Shown here one piece after another: positions 35,476 through 44,880 of a stretch of DNA of 64,000 bases. The position numbers and the translations under genes were made by a program. The number at the start of each line of letters is the position of its first letter. The first letter of the stretch is position 1. The stretch comes from Mesorhizobium sp. L-2-11 (GTDB lineage: Bacteria > Pseudomonadota > Alphaproteobacteria > Rhizobiales > Rhizobiaceae). The stretch spans positions 4,170,001 through 4,234,000 of the forward strand of contig NZ_AP023257.1 in NCBI RefSeq assembly GCF_016756595.1. The letters run 5' to 3'. The notes under the pieces are model-generated. The model was not told the DNA's origin. It saw only the letters and a program-made list of their open reading frames with translations, and ran no database searches.

Positions 35476-36086
35476 GGGCCCCGCCAGTCCAGCTTGCAGA
35501 TTTCGGCCGAGCGGCCGGCAAAGTTCCAGTTGCGGCCGAAGGCCCGCATCCTGCTCTTGTCGGACCTGGCGACGATGATTTCCGGTGCGATCCAGTACTC
35601 CGAATTGCTGATCACCGTATCCTTGTCGCGGTCCTTGCCGGAAATCGGCGTCACCGCTCCATCGATGATCTTCGGGATCTGGAAGATCCGGGTCCTGTCG
35701 CGCGTCTCATAGGTGATCGGCGCCTGCTCGACGCCGAGGAACTTGCCGACCAGGATGGAGAGCAGCGAGGTGGTCCCGCCAGCCTTGCCGGTGAAAATCC
35801 TGGTCAGCGCCTTTACCGCGTAGACTGAGGCGCGCTTGTCGATGAACAGTCCGGCGGTCCAGTTGCCGCGGCTCATATAGCCGGGGATTTCCATGACCAG
35901 CCCAAGATTGAGACCGGACAGCTCGACCTCGCCGAAATGGCCGGCATCGATGCGGAACCCCGCCCAGGTCTGACAATATCCCTCGGTCGGCGGATGACTG
36001 CCGAGAGACAGCACGCAAGGACAAAAAACCGTGCAATTGCAGGAGAGTACCAGCTCTCCCTTCATTGCCCAGCCTTGATCCGCCAT
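35472..36086 (-). CDS. DUF1326 domain protein
   Basis: This 204-residue cytosolic protein is a DUF1326 member, recognised by the N-terminal cysteine cluster LVLSCNCTVFCPCVLSLG and by YCQTWAGFRIDAGHFGEVEL. The clustered cysteines suggest metal binding. It overlaps the pcs start by 4 nt and follows the DUF2182 gene by 12 bp. DUF1326 and DUF2182 genes are commonly neighbours, so they probably act together; the function is unknown. Confidence 0.88.
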   Translation of the reverse strand: MADQGWAMKGELVLSCNCTVFCPCVLSLGSHPPTEGYCQTWAGFRIDAGHFGEVELSGLNLGLVMEIPGYMSRGNWTAGLFIDKRASVYAVKALTRIFTGKAGGTTSLLSILVGKFLGVEQAPITYETRDRTRIFQIPKIIDGAVTPISGKDRDKDTVISNSEYWIAPEIIVARSDKSRMRAFGRNWNFAGRSAEICKLDWRGP

Positions 36087-36098
36087 AAAATTCTCTCC

Positions 36099-36995
36099 CT
36101 ATGCCGAGACTACTAGCAGGGCGATTGCCCAGACAAGCAGTATCGCACCGGCGACCCGGGTTAACAGCCTGCCCGCCGTCTGTTTTTCGATCAAGGTGAA
36201 CAGGCCGATCAACGCCAACCAGAACACGTTCATCACACCGACGGCGAACATCACCAGCATCAGCGCCCAGCAGCAGCCGAGGCACCAGACGCCCTGCTCG
36301 ATGCCGAGCCGGAAAATGCGGCCGGGCCTCGCGCTCCAGTTCGAAAACAGGATCGAAAACGGGCTTTTGCATTTTGTCAGGCAGGCTTCCTTCAGGCCGC
36401 TGAACTGATAGAGGCCAGCAACCAAAAGCGCAGCCGCTCCTGTCGCTCCGACCACCGGATCGAGCATCTGGACAGATGCGGCGAAGCCGTGGACGATGAG
36501 CGTCAGCGCCGAAAACACTGCCGACGCAGCCAACCACACGCTGAGGTAGCCGGCGACCAGGGTCGGCGGATGGACGACCGCTTCGCCCTTGATCCGCGCG
36601 GTATCGGCGATCTCGCAATAGGTGCGGATCATCGGCGCCGCCGAAGGCAGCATGGTGGCGACCGCCATCAGGAACCACATGACGATGAGCGCTCCGGCCT
36701 GCGCGCCGGCGCCCCCGTCGAGCGGCGCAGGTGCAAGACAAAGGCTGAAGAAGCGGTCGAGAAGATCCGGCAGCGGCAGCCGCGGCAGGTGCCTGAGCAT
36801 CGTGTCGCCGGGTGCATCGATGCCCGGAACCCGGCTTTCGGCGCCACGCATGGTCATGGCGCCAAGCAGCAGCCACGCCAGGACGACGCCTGCGCCCAAA
36901 ACGATGTTCACCGCCAGTCGAGGATTGCGCGAGACGCTCGCCGCGGCACGGCCGAAACGGTCGAGATGACTGAAATCATGGTCTTCGGCGGTCAT
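36099..36995 (-). CDS. DUF2182 integral membrane protein
   Basis: This 298-residue membrane protein is a DUF2182 member, with the family stretches ALIVMWFLMAVATMLPSAAP, LKEACLTKCKSPF and GIEQGVWCLGCCWALMLVMF, rich in conserved Met and Cys, which hints at metal or redox handling. The ATG at 36995 gives MTAEDHDFSHL; the long frame upstream runs antisense into the monooxygenase gene and is not real. It heads the DUF2182 / DUF1326 / pcs transcript. Confidence 0.88.
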   Translation of the reverse strand: MTAEDHDFSHLDRFGRAAASVSRNPRLAVNIVLGAGVVLAWLLLGAMTMRGAESRVPGIDAPGDTMLRHLPRLPLPDLLDRFFSLCLAPAPLDGGAGAQAGALIVMWFLMAVATMLPSAAPMIRTYCEIADTARIKGEAVVHPPTLVAGYLSVWLAASAVFSALTLIVHGFAASVQMLDPVVGATGAAALLVAGLYQFSGLKEACLTKCKSPFSILFSNWSARPGRIFRLGIEQGVWCLGCCWALMLVMFAVGVMNVFWLALIGLFTLIEKQTAGRLLTRVAGAILLVWAIALLVVSA

Positions 36996-37099
36996 GGCAA
37001 TCGAATGGGCCGAATCGCCGCGTTGATCAAGCCGCATGATCTGATCTATATGCTCGTCAGGTCGGACCGACCGCCTCGCATCGCAACCGGGAAGCCGAA

Positions 37100-38311
37100 T
37101 TGGACCGTCGGGAAACAGCACGGATACTGGTTGCCGGCAGTGGCCCGGCAGGGCTGATTGCAGCGCTTGGTTTCGCAGACGCCGGCTTTCCCGTGACGCT
37201 CGTCGGACCCGAGGCAAATGGCCAGGACGGCCGCACGACGGCCCTGATGAATCCGGCCCTGAAAATCCTCGAGCGGTTGGGCGTGCTCGATGCGGTGAGG
37301 TCCCAGGCCGCACCGCTGAAGGTGATGCGCATCGTCGATGCAACCAGCCGGCTGATCCGCAGCCCGGTGGTCACTTTCCGCGCCAGCGAAATCGGCGAGG
37401 AGCAGTTCGGGCTGAATTTACCCAACCGTGCGCTCAACCCCGCGCTTGCCAGTGTTATTGCCGCGCATTCCGGCATCGAATGGCGAAAAGCGATGGTGCA
37501 GACCTGGCGCCTCGAGGGCGACCATGCGCATGCGATCCTGTCCGACGGAAGCGAGATCACGGCATCGCTGGCCGTCGCTGCCGATGGCCGTCTGTCGCCG
37601 GCCCGCGAGGCGGCCGGCATCTCGACATCGGCGCAGTCCTATCCGCAGGCGGCATTGGTTCTCAATTTCGGCCACCGCAGCGACCACGCTTTCACCTCAA
37701 CCGAGTTCCACACCGAGACCGGACCGTTCACCCAGGTTCCCCTGCCCGGCAACCGGTCCAGCCTTGTCTGGGTGGTGGAGCCGGAAACGGCAAAGGAACT
37801 CGCCGCACTGGACGACGCGGCGCTTTCGATGCGGGTCGAACAGCGGATGCAATCGATGCTGGGCCGGGTTTCCGTCGAATCCGGCCGGCAGATCTACCAG
37901 CTTTCCGGCGTGACGCCGCGGTGCTTCGCGCGCAACCGGGTGGCACTTGTCGGCGAAGCCGCCCATGTGTTTCCGCCGATCGGCGCGCAAGGTCTCAACC
38001 TTGGTGTAAGGGATATCGATGATCTGATTGGAATTGCTTGCAAAAACAGGGCGGACCCGGGCGCCATCAAGGCCCTCGCAGCCTATGATTTCAAGCGCCG
38101 GCCCGACATCCTGGCGCGCAGCAATGCGGTCAACCTGCTCAACAGGTCGCTGCTCTCGCAGCTGCTGCCGGCACAGATGGCGCGCAGTGCTGGCCTTGGC
38201 GTGCTCGGCGGCTTCACGCCGCTCCGCGCCTTTTTCATGCGCGAGGGGCTGCAGCCCGGCAGTGGGTTTGCGGCGCTCGCCGGCGGCTTAAGGAAACAGA
38301 TCCGGCGCTAG
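37100..38311 (+). CDS. UbiH-type FAD-dependent monooxygenase
   Basis: This 403-residue flavoprotein has the N-terminal Rossmann motif ILVAGSGPAGLIAALGFADA, a UbiH-like QDGRTTALMNPALKILERLG, the AADGRLSPARE region and the second FAD motif VALVGEAAHVFPPIGAQGLN (Glu replaces the more usual Asp). It is likely a ubiquinone-biosynthesis-type hydroxylase. The start is a TTG with GGGAAG upstream; no ATG precedes the FAD motif. It diverges from the DUF2182 gene. Confidence 0.86.
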   Translation: MDRRETARILVAGSGPAGLIAALGFADAGFPVTLVGPEANGQDGRTTALMNPALKILERLGVLDAVRSQAAPLKVMRIVDATSRLIRSPVVTFRASEIGEEQFGLNLPNRALNPALASVIAAHSGIEWRKAMVQTWRLEGDHAHAILSDGSEITASLAVAADGRLSPAREAAGISTSAQSYPQAALVLNFGHRSDHAFTSTEFHTETGPFTQVPLPGNRSSLVWVVEPETAKELAALDDAALSMRVEQRMQSMLGRVSVESGRQIYQLSGVTPRCFARNRVALVGEAAHVFPPIGAQGLNLGVRDIDDLIGIACKNRADPGAIKALAAYDFKRRPDILARSNAVNLLNRSLLSQLLPAQMARSAGLGVLGGFTPLRAFFMREGLQPGSGFAALAGGLRKQIRR

Positions 38312-38516
38312 CACGTCCTCGGGCGGGCTGGCCCGTAGCTGGCAGGGCTTCAAGCCGTTCGGCATTGAATTCATCCGGCGTCTGCGCCAAATAGGTCAAG
38401 GTATCAGCCATAAGTCGGGCTCGATTTTTTGAAGCGTAACGCGTAAATTTAAGGTTCTAGCGGGTTTTGCGTATTCCAGGGACGACGCGGCCCACTGGGA
38501 CTTAGTGGTGAGTACC

Positions 38517-38843
38517 ATGATGAAAACAGCCAAATTTTCGATCGGACAGGTGGTCCGCCACCGGCTGTTTCCGTTCCGCGGCATCATTTTCGATGTCGAC
38601 CCGCAATTCGCCAACTCCGACGAATGGTACGAGGCGATCCCTGCGGATGTGCGGCCGCGCAAGGACCAGCCGTTCTACCACTTGCTCGCCGAGAATTCGG
38701 AAACGGAATACATCGCCTATGTGTCTGAGCAGAACCTGCTCGAGGACCGCTCTGGCGAACCGGTGCGGCATCCGGAGATCAGCGAGATGTTCGACAAGCG
38801 GCCGGACGGGCGCTACGAGCCGAGACGCCAGTCAAGACATTGA
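38517..38843 (+). CDS. hspQ: heat shock protein HspQ
   Basis: HspQ is a small hemimethylated-DNA-binding/Lon-specificity factor. The 108-residue product has the family pattern KFSIGQVVRHRLFPFRGIIF, FDVDPQFANSDEWYEAIP and QPFYHLLAENSETEYIAYVS. A start four codons earlier (GTG) is possible. A symmetric terminator lies 50 bp downstream, shared with the convergent ialB-like gene. Confidence 0.93.
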   Translation: MMKTAKFSIGQVVRHRLFPFRGIIFDVDPQFANSDEWYEAIPADVRPRKDQPFYHLLAENSETEYIAYVSEQNLLEDRSGEPVRHPEISEMFDKRPDGRYEPRRQSRH

Positions 38844-38893
38844 CCTGACAGATCGCCCGGACCTGCCGGGATCAAGAAATGGCCGGCCGGAAC

Positions 38894-38924
38894 AAAAAAA
38901 GCGGGGCATGACCCCGCTTTTTTT
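38894..38924. terminator. bidirectional intrinsic terminator
   Basis: Seven A residues, the hairpin GCGGGG-CATGA-CCCCGC and seven T residues form a symmetric terminator. It serves hspQ on the plus strand and the ialB-like gene on the minus strand. Confidence 0.92.
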
Positions 38925-38970
38925 CGGCTTGAGAAATCGTCTTGGTCGCCCAAGTCGCGCCAGGGGGCGA

Positions 38971-39600
38971 TCAGTTGGCGGTCTTCGCCTTGTCCTGCTC
39001 TTCCTTTAGCTTCTTGGCGAAGTCCTGGTTGTTCTTGGCAACGAAATCCTGAAGCTTTTTCTGCCGATCCTCGATGTCCGACTGCTTCAGCGGCGGCCCG
39101 TCGAAGGCGCCGCTGAAGCCGGTCAGCGCGATCTTGATCGGGTTCGGCTGGTTCTGGAAATTGACCGAGGTCAGCGTCAGGTTCGAACCCTTCTTGAAGG
39201 AGGCGACGAGCTGGTCGGTCAGCGGCACTTCTGCCACGCAGCGGTCGGGGAAGCAGATCACATAATCGAGCTTCTGCGCCTTGCCGGTGTCGATCTGGAG
39301 GCCAATGCCGGGAGGAACCAGGCGACCGGTCGGAACCGTCACCTGGAACACCTTGCGGTTTACCTTGCCCTTCAATTCGATCAGGCTGACGCCGGTGACG
39401 AGCTGGCCGTTGCCGGCTGTGGTGATGTTCTGGACATTGCAGATGTCGACGTCTTCCTGCTTGGTGCAGGCTTTGAACCAGCCCTGCGGAATCTGCTGTT
39501 GCTGCTGCGCAAGAGCAGCCGGAAGCTGTGCGCCCAGAAAGCCGACCACGCCAGCGGCCATGACCGACAGGCGGTACGCGTTGCTGTTCAGGCTCGTCAT
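38971..39600 (-). CDS. invasion-associated locus B (IalB) family protein
   Basis: This 209-residue periplasmic protein has a signal peptide (VMAAGVVGFLGAQLPAALAQ) and the IalB pattern: WFKACTKQEDVDICNVQNIT, LPPGIGLQIDTGKAQ-like residues about 90-105 and VICFPDRCVAEVPLTDQLVA with conserved cysteines. The C-terminal 30 residues are a charged coiled-coil-like tail. IalB proteins are periplasmic in Bartonella and widespread in Rhizobiales. The ATG at 39600 starts the signal peptide; a GTG-like earlier start is less likely. Confidence 0.9.
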   Translation of the reverse strand: MTSLNSNAYRLSVMAAGVVGFLGAQLPAALAQQQQQIPQGWFKACTKQEDVDICNVQNITTAGNGQLVTGVSLIELKGKVNRKVFQVTVPTGRLVPPGIGLQIDTGKAQKLDYVICFPDRCVAEVPLTDQLVASFKKGSNLTLTSVNFQNQPNPIKIALTGFSGAFDGPPLKQSDIEDRQKKLQDFVAKNNQDFAKKLKEEQDKAKTAN

Positions 39601-39832
39601 GTCGTACACTTCCTCTCAAATGATCCCGGGACCGGCTTCTTCGCGCCGTGTGGTCCAGCTACCTGTTGCCGAAATGAGGCAACAGAATGACTTCGGACGG
39701 CGTGTTACACTGCAAGCGGTGCCGAATCCAGCCCGATATCCGCAATTCTTGAGCTCGCGATTAGCCGGGAGGCTGTCGGCTCATGTTAGGGTGCGCTCCG
39801 AATCATCAAGCCGACCCGGTAAGGAGACGGTC

Positions 39833-41647
39833 ATGGGCCGCGTTCTTGTTTGGCTGATCGCCGCGATTGTCACCCTTTCGCTTCAACCAGCCTTGTCGGC
39901 GCCGAAACACGCGATCGCCATGCAGGGCGAGCCGGCGCTGCCGGCCGGCTATGCGCATTTCAACTACGTCAATCCCGATGCGCCGAAGGGCGGCAGCATC
40001 ACCTATTGCGTCGTTGGCAGCTTCGACAATCTCAACCCTTTCATCCTGAAAAGCCTGCGCACGACGGCACGCGGCATGATCGACAGGATTTTCGGCAATC
40101 TCGTCTTCGAGCCGTTGATGCAGCGCAATGACGATGAGGCTTTTAGTCTTTACGGCCTGCTTGCCGACACTGCCGATATGGATCCGGAGCGCAGGAGCAT
40201 CGAATTCCACCTTGATCCGAGGGCCAAGTGGTCCGATGGCCAACCGGTGACTGCCGAAGACGTGCTGTTCACCTACGACGTCTTTACCGAGAAAGGCCGG
40301 CCACCCTACAGCGCCCGTATGAGCATGGTCGCCAAACTGGAAAAGACCGGCGACCGCAGCGTGCGCTTTACATTCAACGACAAGGCTAACCGCGAGACTC
40401 CGTTGGTCATCGCGATGACGCCAATCGTGCCCAAGCACGCTTTCGACAAGGAGACCTTCGACAGGACCACGCTGAAACCTTTGATCGGCAGCGGCCCCTA
40501 CACCGTGGCGCATGTGGCGCCTGGCCAGCGCATCGTGTTCAAGCGCAACCCGAATTATTGGGGCAAGGACATCCCGGCCAAGCGCGGTTTCGACAATTAC
40601 GACCAGATCACCATCGAGTATTTTCTCAACGCCAACGCCAAGCTGGAAGCTTTCAAGAAAGGCATCTGCGCTATCGCTGACGACAGCGATCCGGTCAAGC
40701 GCGAGCGCGATCTCGACTTCCCGGCCTTCCACAAGGGCGACGTGATCGCCGAAACGTTCGACACCGGCATCCCGCCAGTGGTGACCGGGTTCCTGTTCAA
40801 CACACGGCTGCAGAAGTTCTCCAGTCCGGTGGTTCGACGCGCGCTCGGCATGCTCTACGATTTCGAATGGGCCAACAAGAACCTGTTTGGCGGCAAGTAC
40901 ATGCGCACCATGAGCTATTGGCAGAATTCGGAGTTGTCGGCACTCGGCCATCCGGCCGACGACAGGGAAAAAGCGCTCCTGGCACCCTACCCCGGCCGTG
41001 TGCCGGCCGATGTCATGGACGGCACCTGGCGGCCACCTGTCACCGACGGCTCGGGCCAGGACCGCAGAGTGCTGAAAGCCGCCTTCGACATATTCAAGGG
41101 CGCCGGCTATGCCTTGCAGGATGGAGTGATGCTCGATCCCGAGGGGAAACCCTTCGGCTTCGAGATCCTGACCGCTTCCCAGAACGAGGAGCGGCTTGCC
41201 GCCATCTACCAGCGCACACTGGCGAAGATCGGCATCGATGTCACCATCCGCAGCCTTGACGGCGACCAGATCCAGTCGCGCAAGCAACGTTTCAATTTCG
41301 AGGTGCTGATCGGCGCCAGCGGCTTCGAGAACTCGCTGTCGCCGGGCATTGAGCAGTTCGGGCGCTGGGGATCAGCTGCCGCCAATGCCGAAGGATCGTT
41401 CAACCTTGCCGGCGTCGCCGATCCGGCGATAGATGCCGCACTCGAGGCGATGGTCGAGGCGCGCAGCCGCGAGGATTATGTTGCCGCCGTCCGGGTCCTC
41501 GACAGGTTGTTGATCTCCGGCCACTACATGGTTCCGATGCAGCACAACACGCAGCAATGGCTCGCTTACTGGAGCTATCTGGAACATCCGCGAAAGACCT
41601 CCATTTCAGGCTATCGACTGCCGACATGGTGGCGCAAGCCGAAGTGA
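39833..41647 (+). CDS. YejA-like peptide ABC transporter substrate-binding protein
   Basis: This 604-residue periplasmic protein is a family-5 extracellular solute-binding protein most like YejA. A signal peptide ends LQPALSAPKH, then AMQGEPALPAGYAHFNYVNP and RGMIDRIFGNLVFEPLMQRN, IEFHLDPRAKWSDGQPVTAE and GSGPYTVAHVAPGQRIVFKR. The ATG follows AAGGAGA; the long frame upstream is antisense to the ialB-like gene. No permease or ATPase genes are adjacent, so it must use a transporter encoded elsewhere. The ligand class (peptide) is family inference. Confidence 0.92.
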   Translation: MGRVLVWLIAAIVTLSLQPALSAPKHAIAMQGEPALPAGYAHFNYVNPDAPKGGSITYCVVGSFDNLNPFILKSLRTTARGMIDRIFGNLVFEPLMQRNDDEAFSLYGLLADTADMDPERRSIEFHLDPRAKWSDGQPVTAEDVLFTYDVFTEKGRPPYSARMSMVAKLEKTGDRSVRFTFNDKANRETPLVIAMTPIVPKHAFDKETFDRTTLKPLIGSGPYTVAHVAPGQRIVFKRNPNYWGKDIPAKRGFDNYDQITIEYFLNANAKLEAFKKGICAIADDSDPVKRERDLDFPAFHKGDVIAETFDTGIPPVVTGFLFNTRLQKFSSPVVRRALGMLYDFEWANKNLFGGKYMRTMSYWQNSELSALGHPADDREKALLAPYPGRVPADVMDGTWRPPVTDGSGQDRRVLKAAFDIFKGAGYALQDGVMLDPEGKPFGFEILTASQNEERLAAIYQRTLAKIGIDVTIRSLDGDQIQSRKQRFNFEVLIGASGFENSLSPGIEQFGRWGSAAANAEGSFNLAGVADPAIDAALEAMVEARSREDYVAAVRVLDRLLISGHYMVPMQHNTQQWLAYWSYLEHPRKTSISGYRLPTWWRKPK

Positions 41648-41670
41648 CCTCTTCGGAACAGGAGATCAAG

Positions 41671-42351
41671 ATGAGCAACGAGAAGTCGATTACCGTCGAT
41701 GTGGTCTCCGACGTCGTCTGCCCCTGGTGCTTCATCGGCCAGAAGCGACTCGACAAGGCGATCGCCGCGGCAAGCGAGGTCGAGGTGCATATTCGCTGGC
41801 GGCCATTCCAGCTCGACCCAACCATCCCGCCCGAAGGCAAGGATCGCCGCGAATACATGATGGCCAAGTTCGGCAGCGACGAACGCATCCGCGAGATCCA
41901 CGCCCGCATCGAGCCATTGGGCGAAGCCGAGGGAATCAACTTCGCGTTCGCCGCCATCAAGGTTGCGCCCAACACGCTGGACGCGCACCGGGTCATCCGC
42001 TGGGCTGGCGCCGCCGGCGAGGTCATGCAGAACCGGCTGGTGCGACGTCTGTTCCAGTTGAATTTCGAGGAAGGCGCCAATCTCGGCGACCATGCCGTGC
42101 TGATCAACGCCGCGAGCGAGGCCGGCATGGATGCGCCCATTGTCGAGACGCTTTTGCCGACAGAGGCCGATGTCGAGGCGGTGCGCACCGAAATCGCCAC
42201 TGCTTCGCGCATGGGCATCACCGGCGTGCCGTGCTTCCTGCTCGAAGGCAAATATGCGGTGATGGGCGCGCAAGACGTCGACACGCTCACCGACGCCATT
42301 CGCCAGGTTGCGGCGGCGAAGGCGCGGGGCGAGTTGGAGAAAGCGACCTGA
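41671..42351 (+). CDS. DsbA-family (FrnE-like) thiol oxidoreductase
   Basis: This 226-residue protein is a DsbA-like thioredoxin-fold protein of the FrnE group. The active site is VVCPWCFIGQKRL and the cis-Pro loop is GITGVPCFLLEGKYAVMGAQ. There is no signal peptide, so it is cytoplasmic. The ATG follows AGGAG and lies 24 bp after the YejA-like gene, suggesting shared transcription. FrnE relatives act in oxidative-stress tolerance; the partner is unknown. Confidence 0.92.
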   Translation: MSNEKSITVDVVSDVVCPWCFIGQKRLDKAIAAASEVEVHIRWRPFQLDPTIPPEGKDRREYMMAKFGSDERIREIHARIEPLGEAEGINFAFAAIKVAPNTLDAHRVIRWAGAAGEVMQNRLVRRLFQLNFEEGANLGDHAVLINAASEAGMDAPIVETLLPTEADVEAVRTEIATASRMGITGVPCFLLEGKYAVMGAQDVDTLTDAIRQVAAAKARGELEKAT

Positions 42352-42747
42352 TAGACGTCATTCCATAAGCGCGTTTGGCGACATCGCCACAGCAGCCAAC
42401 GCCCTCCGGTCACTTTCCGGCTGCCGCCAGGTCGATCTGGCAACAAGGATGACGGCGCGTCTTTGCGTCGATTCGTCTTCCACAACATAAAAATCGGCCG
42501 ATCGATCACGCTCTTCCCATAACAAAACTGTGCAAAACGCCTTCCCTTGGGGAAGATGCTGACGCTTGCATACCTGAAACAGCAACTCATTGAAATCATA
42601 GCGATAATACGGGTCGAGAGCGGCATCGCATGGCGTTGCCGCTGTTGCTTAATGGCAACGGCCAGGGGTTCAATCCTCCACAGCCCGAGAAAAGGTAATT
42701 GAAAATGATCAATTGGTGTTACTGTCTGTAATAAAACTAAAAGAGGT
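42352..42747. promoter_or_regulatory. 396-bp leader region before the BacA-like exporter
   Basis: No gene is seen. A small hairpin (CTTCCC-TT-GGGGAAG) lies near 42540. The last 60 bases are clearly AT-rich (for example TGAAAATGATCAATTGGTG and TGTAATAAAACTAAAAGAG) compared with the surroundings, so the promoter of the exporter gene is likely there. Confidence 0.4.
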
Positions 42748-44757
42748 TTGGGCGGGATTGTGATTCGGGTCGGCAGACCAGAGCGACATTCAATATCGGA
42801 AAAATACCTCCGCGGCGCCGCAAGGTCGCCGCTCCTGACACCGGTTTCCTCGATGCGCAGCTTCTGGGGACTGATGCGGGCCTACTGGTTCTCGGACCGC
42901 TGGGTGGAGGCCTGGACGCTGACGCTGGTCATCGCCCTGTTTACCGCGCTCTCCAGCAAGGCCGGCGTCTGGTTCGCCGAAGCATCCGGGGAACTGGTCA
43001 ATTCGATTGCCTTTTACCACGATGCCGCGAACACCACGCCACTCGTATCGCTGCTCACCAACGCCGGCGTGCTCATCCTTCTGGTCGTGCTCAAGGACGT
43101 GGGCTTTACCGGCATCCGCACTTTTGTTTCCGCGACGCTGCATCGCAAATGGCGCGGTTGGCTGGACAGCCGTTTCAACGCAGCGCTTCTCGACACCAAT
43201 CACACCCATTTCCATGTTCAGCACGGTTCCACCGGCGCTGCGGCTCCCGACAACATCGACCAGCGCGTCCAGGAGTCGATCAAGGACATGACTGGCGGAG
43301 CCATCGGCCTCGCCATAGGGGTGATGGCTGTCGCCACATCGCTTTATTTCGTCGGCCGGAAACTGCTTGAGACCTCGGCAGAGGTGAAAGGGCTGGAGTT
43401 CCTCGGCAGCTATGGCAGCGCGGTCCTGGCTTTCCTGGCGGTCGCCATATACGTGCCGCTGAACACCTGGATCGCGGTGAAGCTCGGCAGGTTGCTGGAA
43501 CGGCTCAATATCCGGATGCAGCAATCCGAAGGCAGTTATCGCGGCGAACTGACCACGTTCCTGCGCCGCAGTTTCCACGTCGCCGCCTCACAGGGCGAGA
43601 ATGTGCAAAAGACCATGCACGACCGGCTCTATGTCGACATCGACCGCACTTGGGCAAGGCTGAACATCGTCAACACCAGCTACCGTTCTTTCGAGCTGGT
43701 CTACACTTTCATCGGCGCCCGCATTGTCGCCTATGCGCCCGGCCTGGTGCCCTACATCCACAACCGTTTCGACCTCAAGGGCTACATAACCGGCTCCGAG
43801 ATGGTCAATTCGCTCATAAATCAATGTTCGTGGTTCATCCATGTCATGCCTTCCATTGCGGCGCTGCGCGCCAACAGCCAACGCGTGACCGAACTCGCCA
43901 ACGCGATCGAAAACGTTCAACACCCGCAGCAATTCTACAGTCTCACCGGCTGTTCCGATTTCCGCTACGACCGTCAGAACCCGGTTTTCGGCTTGACCAT
44001 CCAGAAACTCGAGCTGTCCCATCAGGGCGAGGACGCCACCCCGTTCCTGAGTGCTGCCAATTTGCGCTTCCGGCGTGGCGAGTGGACGTTCCTGAAGGGC
44101 GAATCCGGCTGCGGCAAGACATCACTAATCAAGGCAATCAACGGTCTGTGGCCCTATGGCCGCGGCACCATCGTCTTCCCGGAAGGGGTCGAAAGTTTCT
44201 ATGCCGCCCAGGAGGTCAAGCTGCAGCAGGTTTCGCTGAAGCAACTGGTCTGCCTGCCCGGCTCAGAGCGCGATTACACCGACACGCAGGTTGCATCGGC
44301 CCTGCACAAAGCTGGCCTTGGCGATTTCATCGAACACATGGCCGATGAAAGCCGCGACGGAATGATCTGGGACCAGGTGCTTTCGGGCGGCCAGAAACAG
44401 AAGCTTGTTGTCGCTCGTATCGTGCTGCAGCAGCCCGGGCTGCTGTTCCTCGATGAGGCGACCGGGGCGCTCGATCCGGAAGGGAAGATTGCCTTCCATC
44501 AGGCGATCAAGGACAATTGTCCAGATGTCACGGTGATATCGATCATGCACGAGGCCGTGCCGCCAAGGTCGCTTTCGGGCGCCGAATTCTACCACAGCAT
44601 CGTTGCCATCGCGGACGGCGTCGCGAGCAAGAAGCCGCTGGCGCCGAGCCTGCCGGTCGAGCTCACCACCATCCTCGCACACCCCAGGCCAGTCGCGGAA
44701 CCAAGGCCGGTCGAAGAAAGATGGCTGCGCTTCCCTCGCCGCATCAGGCAGAAATAG
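42748..44757 (+). CDS. BacA/BclA-like ABC exporter (SbmA-type membrane domain fused to ATPase)
   Basis: This protein of up to 669 residues joins an SbmA/BacA-type membrane domain (about 35-370) to an ABC ATPase (about 410-640). Walker A is KGESGCGKTSLIKA, signature LSGGQKQKLVVARI and Walker B LLFLDEATGALD. This layout is that of YddA/Rv1819c and the rhizobial BclA proteins, which take up antimicrobial peptides. The start is uncertain: the long frame begins at TTG, while the ATG at 42853 (MRSFWGLM) fits the domain start. The P-loop is intact, so it should hydrolyse ATP. Confidence 0.9.
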   Translation: MGGIVIRVGRPERHSISEKYLRGAARSPLLTPVSSMRSFWGLMRAYWFSDRWVEAWTLTLVIALFTALSSKAGVWFAEASGELVNSIAFYHDAANTTPLVSLLTNAGVLILLVVLKDVGFTGIRTFVSATLHRKWRGWLDSRFNAALLDTNHTHFHVQHGSTGAAAPDNIDQRVQESIKDMTGGAIGLAIGVMAVATSLYFVGRKLLETSAEVKGLEFLGSYGSAVLAFLAVAIYVPLNTWIAVKLGRLLERLNIRMQQSEGSYRGELTTFLRRSFHVAASQGENVQKTMHDRLYVDIDRTWARLNIVNTSYRSFELVYTFIGARIVAYAPGLVPYIHNRFDLKGYITGSEMVNSLINQCSWFIHVMPSIAALRANSQRVTELANAIENVQHPQQFYSLTGCSDFRYDRQNPVFGLTIQKLELSHQGEDATPFLSAANLRFRRGEWTFLKGESGCGKTSLIKAINGLWPYGRGTIVFPEGVESFYAAQEVKLQQVSLKQLVCLPGSERDYTDTQVASALHKAGLGDFIEHMADESRDGMIWDQVLSGGQKQKLVVARIVLQQPGLLFLDEATGALDPEGKIAFHQAIKDNCPDVTVISIMHEAVPPRSLSGAEFYHSIVAIADGVASKKPLAPSLPVELTTILAHPRPVAEPRPVEERWLRFPRRIRQK

Positions 44758-44880
44758 CGGCGAACAGAATATCGTTGCCCAGTGTCGCATTGGATTGGTG
44801 ATCTGAAATTGTGGTCGGGTGGTGCGGCGCCATTGCTTGCGAGCATCGAGTGCTCCGTTGGCGACGGGGTGGGGAAAACG

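Noticed and set aside
39806..41287. 493-codon minus-strand ORF
   Set aside because: Antisense to the YejA-like gene.
42684..42712. GGTAATT near the BacA-like exporter as a fifth regulon site
   Set aside because: Only the seven-base start agrees; TAGGAT-type half and spacing are absent.
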